A DNA stretch of 64,000 bases from COE1 sp964387365. GTDB lineage: Bacteria > Bacillota > Clostridia > Lachnospirales > Lachnospiraceae. The notes under the pieces are model-generated. The model was given only the letters and a program-made list of their open reading frames with translations, was not told the DNA's origin and ran no database searches. This document shows positions 60,862-64,000 of this stretch, in pieces; within the stretch, counting starts at the first letter, position 1, and every line of letters begins with the position of its first letter. The stretch lies in assembly GCA_964387365.1 (NCBI GenBank), contig CAYLWP010000001.1, forward strand, positions 1 to 64,000, read 5' to 3'. The position numbers and the translations under genes are program-made.

Positions 60862-62736
60862 ATGTGCGGAATTGCAGGATTTTGCAATCGTCCTGAACGA
60901 TGGAAAGAAAATATAGAAAAAATGAATAACAGAATGTTTCACCGTGGTCCGGATGCGGGAGGTATCTGGGCGAACGAGGATGCGACAGTTGTATTTGGTC
61001 ACAGAAGACTTTCTATTGTGGACCTGTCGGCAAATGGTGCACAGCCCATGCATTCCGCCTCAGACAGATATGTCTGCGTATTCAACGGAGAAATATATAA
61101 TTATAAATTCATCAGGGACAAACTGTTAACCGAGAAGAAGGTGACAGCTTTTAAGGGTACTTCGGATACAGAGGTATTACTGGAGGCCTTTGAAGCCTAT
61201 GGTGTCAGAGAGACGATTGCGATGTGCAAGGGAATGTTTGCCATTGCATTATTAGATAAGAAAACAGGTAAGCTGACTTTACTTCGAGACAGAATCGGAG
61301 AAAAGCCGCTTTACTATGGATTTGTAAACGGAAGCTTCGTGTTTGCCTCTGATTTGGGAAGTATTGCAGCGCTTGAAGATTTTCATAATGAAATAGACAC
61401 CAAGGTATTGCAGATTTATTTTGTACATGGCTACATTCCGGCGCCGTATTCCATTTATCAGGATATTTATAAGCTGGATGCCGGTTGTATGTTAGAGATA
61501 GAAGCACCGTATAAAGAGCCTAAGATTAGTCCTTATTGGTCTGTCAGGGAGGTTGCCAAGTACGGTGAAGAGCATCCTTTCAAGGGAAGCAGAGAAGAGG
61601 CAGCTGACGAGCTGGAGAGATTGTTAAAGGCTTCCATCAAGGAACAGATGGTAGCGGATGTTCCGGTTGGTGCATTCTTGTCGGCAGGAATCGATAGCAG
61701 CACCATAGTAGCCCTGATGCAGGCGCAGTCCGCTCAGAAGGTGCGTAGCTTTACCATAGGAATGGATGATCCTAAGTACAATGAAGCGGTTTATGCGAAA
61801 GAAATCGCAAAGCACTTGGGAACCGAGCATACAGAGCTCTATATTACGGAAGAGGACGCCAAGGCAGTGATTCCTAAGCTTGCGACCATGTTTGCAGAGC
61901 CTTTTGCAGATTCCTCACAGATTCCCACCTATTTGGTAAGTAAGATGACAAGAGAGCATGTAACGGTATCCCTGAGTGGAGACGGTGGTGATGAGCTGTT
62001 TTCGGGATATGTTTGCTATGACTCCATTGATAGAATATGGGGAAAAATGAAAGGGTATCCCTACGGTATTCGAAAGCTTTGCAGTGAGCTGATTCTTGGC
62101 TTACCATTTGGTAAAAATAATCAGATACTTCAGACAAAAGCTTATCTGCTTGGCGCTAAAAGTGCGGAGCACTTGTACGAGCTTTCTAATGCGCAGGAGC
62201 CATTAAGTAAGCAGGTTCCGATAGAAAGAGAAGTGCATCCCTATAAGCAGAATATATATCCGTATGGACATCTGAAAGATACGCGTAGCAGTATTATGCT
62301 GATGGACATGCAGATGTATCATCCAGATGACATTCTGGTAAAGGTAGACAGAACTGCCATGGCTGTATCGCTCGAGACTAGAGTTCCGATGCTTGATAAG
62401 GATGTCGTTGAATTTGCATGGACTATTCCAATGGAGTATAAGAAGCAGGGCGATATTGGCAAGGTGGTATTACGTGATGTTTTGTATCGCTATGTACCAA
62501 AGGAAATGATGGAAAGACCGAAAAAAGGCTTTTCCATTCCGATTACAGATTGGCTCAAGGAGCCTGCGCTTCGTGCATGGGCAGAGGCACTGATAGACAG
62601 GAAGACCATAGAGCAGCAGGGTATCCTGAATCCGGATGTGGTATGGAGAATCTGGAATGATTATATAGAGAATGGTAATTGGAGAGAGCAGATTTGGTAT
62701 ATACTGATGTTCCAGGAATGGATGTGCAGTAGATAG
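60862..62736 (+). CDS. Asparagine synthase-like amidotransferase, second copy
   Basis: This 624-residue protein has nucleophile Cys2 (MCGIAGFCN), HRGPDAGG, FNGEIYNY, and a synthetase domain with FLSAGIDSSTIVA and LSGDGGDELFSGY. The first loop has Ser-Ala-Gly where most AsnB have Ser-Gly-Gly, a change absent from the copy at 56686. It probably amidates a uronate or a related carboxyl group on the glycan; true asparagine synthesis is also possible. AGGAG precedes the ATG. It is 31 bases after the TupA-like gene. Confidence 0.9.
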   Translation: MCGIAGFCNRPERWKENIEKMNNRMFHRGPDAGGIWANEDATVVFGHRRLSIVDLSANGAQPMHSASDRYVCVFNGEIYNYKFIRDKLLTEKKVTAFKGTSDTEVLLEAFEAYGVRETIAMCKGMFAIALLDKKTGKLTLLRDRIGEKPLYYGFVNGSFVFASDLGSIAALEDFHNEIDTKVLQIYFVHGYIPAPYSIYQDIYKLDAGCMLEIEAPYKEPKISPYWSVREVAKYGEEHPFKGSREEAADELERLLKASIKEQMVADVPVGAFLSAGIDSSTIVALMQAQSAQKVRSFTIGMDDPKYNEAVYAKEIAKHLGTEHTELYITEEDAKAVIPKLATMFAEPFADSSQIPTYLVSKMTREHVTVSLSGDGGDELFSGYVCYDSIDRIWGKMKGYPYGIRKLCSELILGLPFGKNNQILQTKAYLLGAKSAEHLYELSNAQEPLSKQVPIEREVHPYKQNIYPYGHLKDTRSSIMLMDMQMYHPDDILVKVDRTAMAVSLETRVPMLDKDVVEFAWTIPMEYKKQGDIGKVVLRDVLYRYVPKEMMERPKKGFSIPITDWLKEPALRAWAEALIDRKTIEQQGILNPDVVWRIWNDYIENGNWREQIWYILMFQEWMCSR

Positions 62737-62751
62737 AGAAGGGGTTAGGAT

Positions 62752-63648
62752 ATGATTATCATACATGTAATGGGTGGACTTGGTAATCAATTATATCAGT
62801 ATGCGATGTCTGAAAAGCTTAAAACGCTTGGAAAACAGGTGAAACTTGATGTCGGAGCGTACCAAACAGCGGATCCGGAAGAAAGGGAATGGCGCCGGCT
62901 GGAGTTAGATTGGTTAGATAGCTTATTCTATGAGAAATGTTCAGATGAAGAAAGGCTTCTTTATCGGGATAGCAGTATAAAGCTGCAAGACCGTATTCGC
63001 AGAAAAGTTTTCGGGAGGAAAGATAAGACTGTAAAGGAAAGTAAGTCTTTTATGCCGGAAATTTATGAGATGGACGATGTCTATCTGTATGGCTATTGGG
63101 CATGTGAGAAATATTATGAAGATATTATACCGTTGCTACATGAGAAAATTCGCTTTTGTCCAAGCAAGAATGAGAAGAATCAATCCTGTATGGAGCAGAT
63201 GCAGAGGCAAAATGCGGTAAGTCTGCATATCAGAAGGGCTGATTATCTAACGGTAGCAGATGGAGAACGATATATGGGAATCTGCACGGAGGCATATTAT
63301 CAGGCTGCCATCAGATATATTTCTGAGCGCGTAGACAACCCGGTTTTTTATATCTTTTCTGATGATGTTGATTATGCAAGAGAACATTTTAAGGAAGCAA
63401 ATATGCATATCGTTGACTGGAATACAGGAAATGAGAGTATGTATGATATGCAGTTAATGAGCTACTGTAAGCATAATATCTGTGCTAACAGTACCTTTAG
63501 CATGTGGGGGGCAAGATTGAATAAACACCCGGAGAAGATTATGATAAGACCACTTCACAGTGATAATTATGAGACGGATTCCGTAGCAGAGATACGGGAC
63601 AATTGGAAGAAATGGATATTAATTGATGCAGAGGGAATGCTTGTATGA
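62752..63648 (+). CDS. GT11 alpha-1,2-fucosyltransferase-like protein
   Basis: This 298-residue enzyme has the GT11 start IIIHVMGGLGNQLYQYA, the central SLHIRRADYL motif that binds GDP, and FYIFSDDVDYAREHF followed by ANSTFSMWGARL. All are conserved in bacterial and animal alpha-1,2-fucosyltransferases. The donor GDP-L-fucose is made by gmd-fcl at 9320-11364, over 50 kb away, tying the two ends of the locus together. Some members transfer other deoxyhexoses. It overlaps the next gene by four bases. Confidence 0.93.
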   Translation: MIIIHVMGGLGNQLYQYAMSEKLKTLGKQVKLDVGAYQTADPEEREWRRLELDWLDSLFYEKCSDEERLLYRDSSIKLQDRIRRKVFGRKDKTVKESKSFMPEIYEMDDVYLYGYWACEKYYEDIIPLLHEKIRFCPSKNEKNQSCMEQMQRQNAVSLHIRRADYLTVADGERYMGICTEAYYQAAIRYISERVDNPVFYIFSDDVDYAREHFKEANMHIVDWNTGNESMYDMQLMSYCKHNICANSTFSMWGARLNKHPEKIMIRPLHSDNYETDSVAEIRDNWKKWILIDAEGMLV

Positions 63649-64000
63649 AAGAGCTGATATCGGTCATTGTGCCGGTCTATAATATGGAGCAGTATTTGGA
63701 ACGCTGCATTCATTCAATCAGACAACAGACCTATGAGAATCTGCAAATTATTTTGGTGGATGATGGCTCTACCGATTCTTCACCACGGATGTGCGACGAG
63801 TACGCCGCTCAGGATGCGAGGATTAAGGTGGTTCATAAGCCTAACGGCGGACTGTCGGATGCCAGAAATGCAGGACTTGCCATAGCAACCGGAGATTATA
63901 TCGGGTATGTGGACAGTGATGACTGGATTGAACCGCATATGTATGAGCGACTCTATGAGGCCTGTACAAAAGAGAATGCCGGGCTTGCTGTCTGCAGGTA
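63645..64000 (+). CDS. GT2 glycosyltransferase, truncated by the window end
   Basis: The ATG at 63645 overlaps the previous stop (ATGA). The 118 residues visible run open to the window edge. ISVIVPVYNMEQYLERCIHS, ILVDDGSTDSS, GGLSDARNAGLAIATGDY and YVDSDDWIEPHMY are classic EpsJ/CpsI-like GT2 motifs, including the DxD metal site. The acceptor end of the enzyme lies beyond the window. Confidence 0.9.
   Translation, partial: MKELISVIVPVYNMEQYLERCIHSIRQQTYENLQIILVDDGSTDSSPRMCDEYAAQDARIKVVHKPNGGLSDARNAGLAIATGDYIGYVDSDDWIEPHMYERLYEACTKENAGLAVCR

Noticed and set aside
1..64000. CRISPR arrays, tRNA or rRNA genes, transposases, phage genes
   Set aside because: Reading both strands I saw no regularly spaced repeats, cloverleaf-like tRNA genes, rRNA sequence or recognisable mobility genes. 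Only the palindrome at 32359 hints at a mobile repeat.

Overview
This window looks like a Gram-positive, spore-former-lineage Clostridia chromosome, most likely Lachnospiraceae (inference). Supporting signs are a comF-yvyF pair as in flagellated Firmicutes, a cdaA-cdaR-glmM operon, a Spo0A-type DNA-binding domain, an HPr with both His15 and Ser46, strong AGGAGG ribosome sites, and sigma-A-type promoters. The GC content is moderate. Nearly everything reads on the + strand; only one gene (8690-9145) is on the - strand. I saw no tRNA, rRNA, CRISPR array, transposase or phage gene.

Layout. (1) 1-5976, housekeeping: the end of comF, yvyF, two membrane proteins, the c-di-AMP cyclase cdaA with its regulator cdaR, glmM and an HPr. 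(2) 6067-8646: leuA and rfbD, closed by a terminator. (3) 8690-9145: a divergent-PAP2 membrane protein, whose promoter faces that of gmd. (4) 9238-25434, a large glycan operon: gmd-fcl (GDP-L-fucose), a stand-alone Spo0A C-terminal domain, a WbaP-type initiating sugar transferase, a Wzz-like protein, an EpsG-like polymerase, many glycosyltransferases and an ABC-type flippase. (5) 25497-32313, the pseudaminic acid cassette pseB-pseC-pseF-pseI-pseG. Its PseI is fused to a formyltransferase domain, and an acyltransferase follows. (6) 32314-32656: a non-coding gap filled by a 272-nt imperfect palindrome. (7) 32657-38973: a polytopic GT-C-like protein, a WecE-type aminotransferase, another polytopic protein and a GNAT-glycosyltransferase fusion. 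(8) 38981-59777: an O-antigen-ligase-like protein, then a bacillosamine-type module (PglF-, PglE- and PglC-like) with an ATP-grasp enzyme where PglD would be expected. UDP-HexNAc dehydrogenase and epimerase, a uronate epimerase, more GT4 enzymes and an AsnB-like amidotransferase follow, ending at a strong terminator. (9) 59793-64000: a new promoter, a TupA-type ATP-grasp, a second AsnB, a GT11 fucosyltransferase and a truncated GT2.

How it fits together. The genes supply activated sugars (GDP-fucose, CMP-pseudaminic acid possibly N-formylated, a 4-amino-4,6-dideoxy sugar, UDP-HexNAcA, a 4-epimerised uronate and a dTDP-amino sugar). They also encode two different chain initiators, about seventeen transferases, one polymerase, one ligase-like protein and one ABC exporter. 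Amide-forming enzymes (two ATP-grasps, two AsnB) suggest that uronic acids and amino sugars carry amide-linked substituents. The most unusual items are the PseI-formyltransferase fusion, the ATP-grasp replacing PglD, the orphan Spo0A DNA-binding domain together with a 0A-box-like site in the promoter of its own operon, the giant palindrome with a local GC-skew reversal around it, and a two-hairpin module that occurs twice between cistrons.
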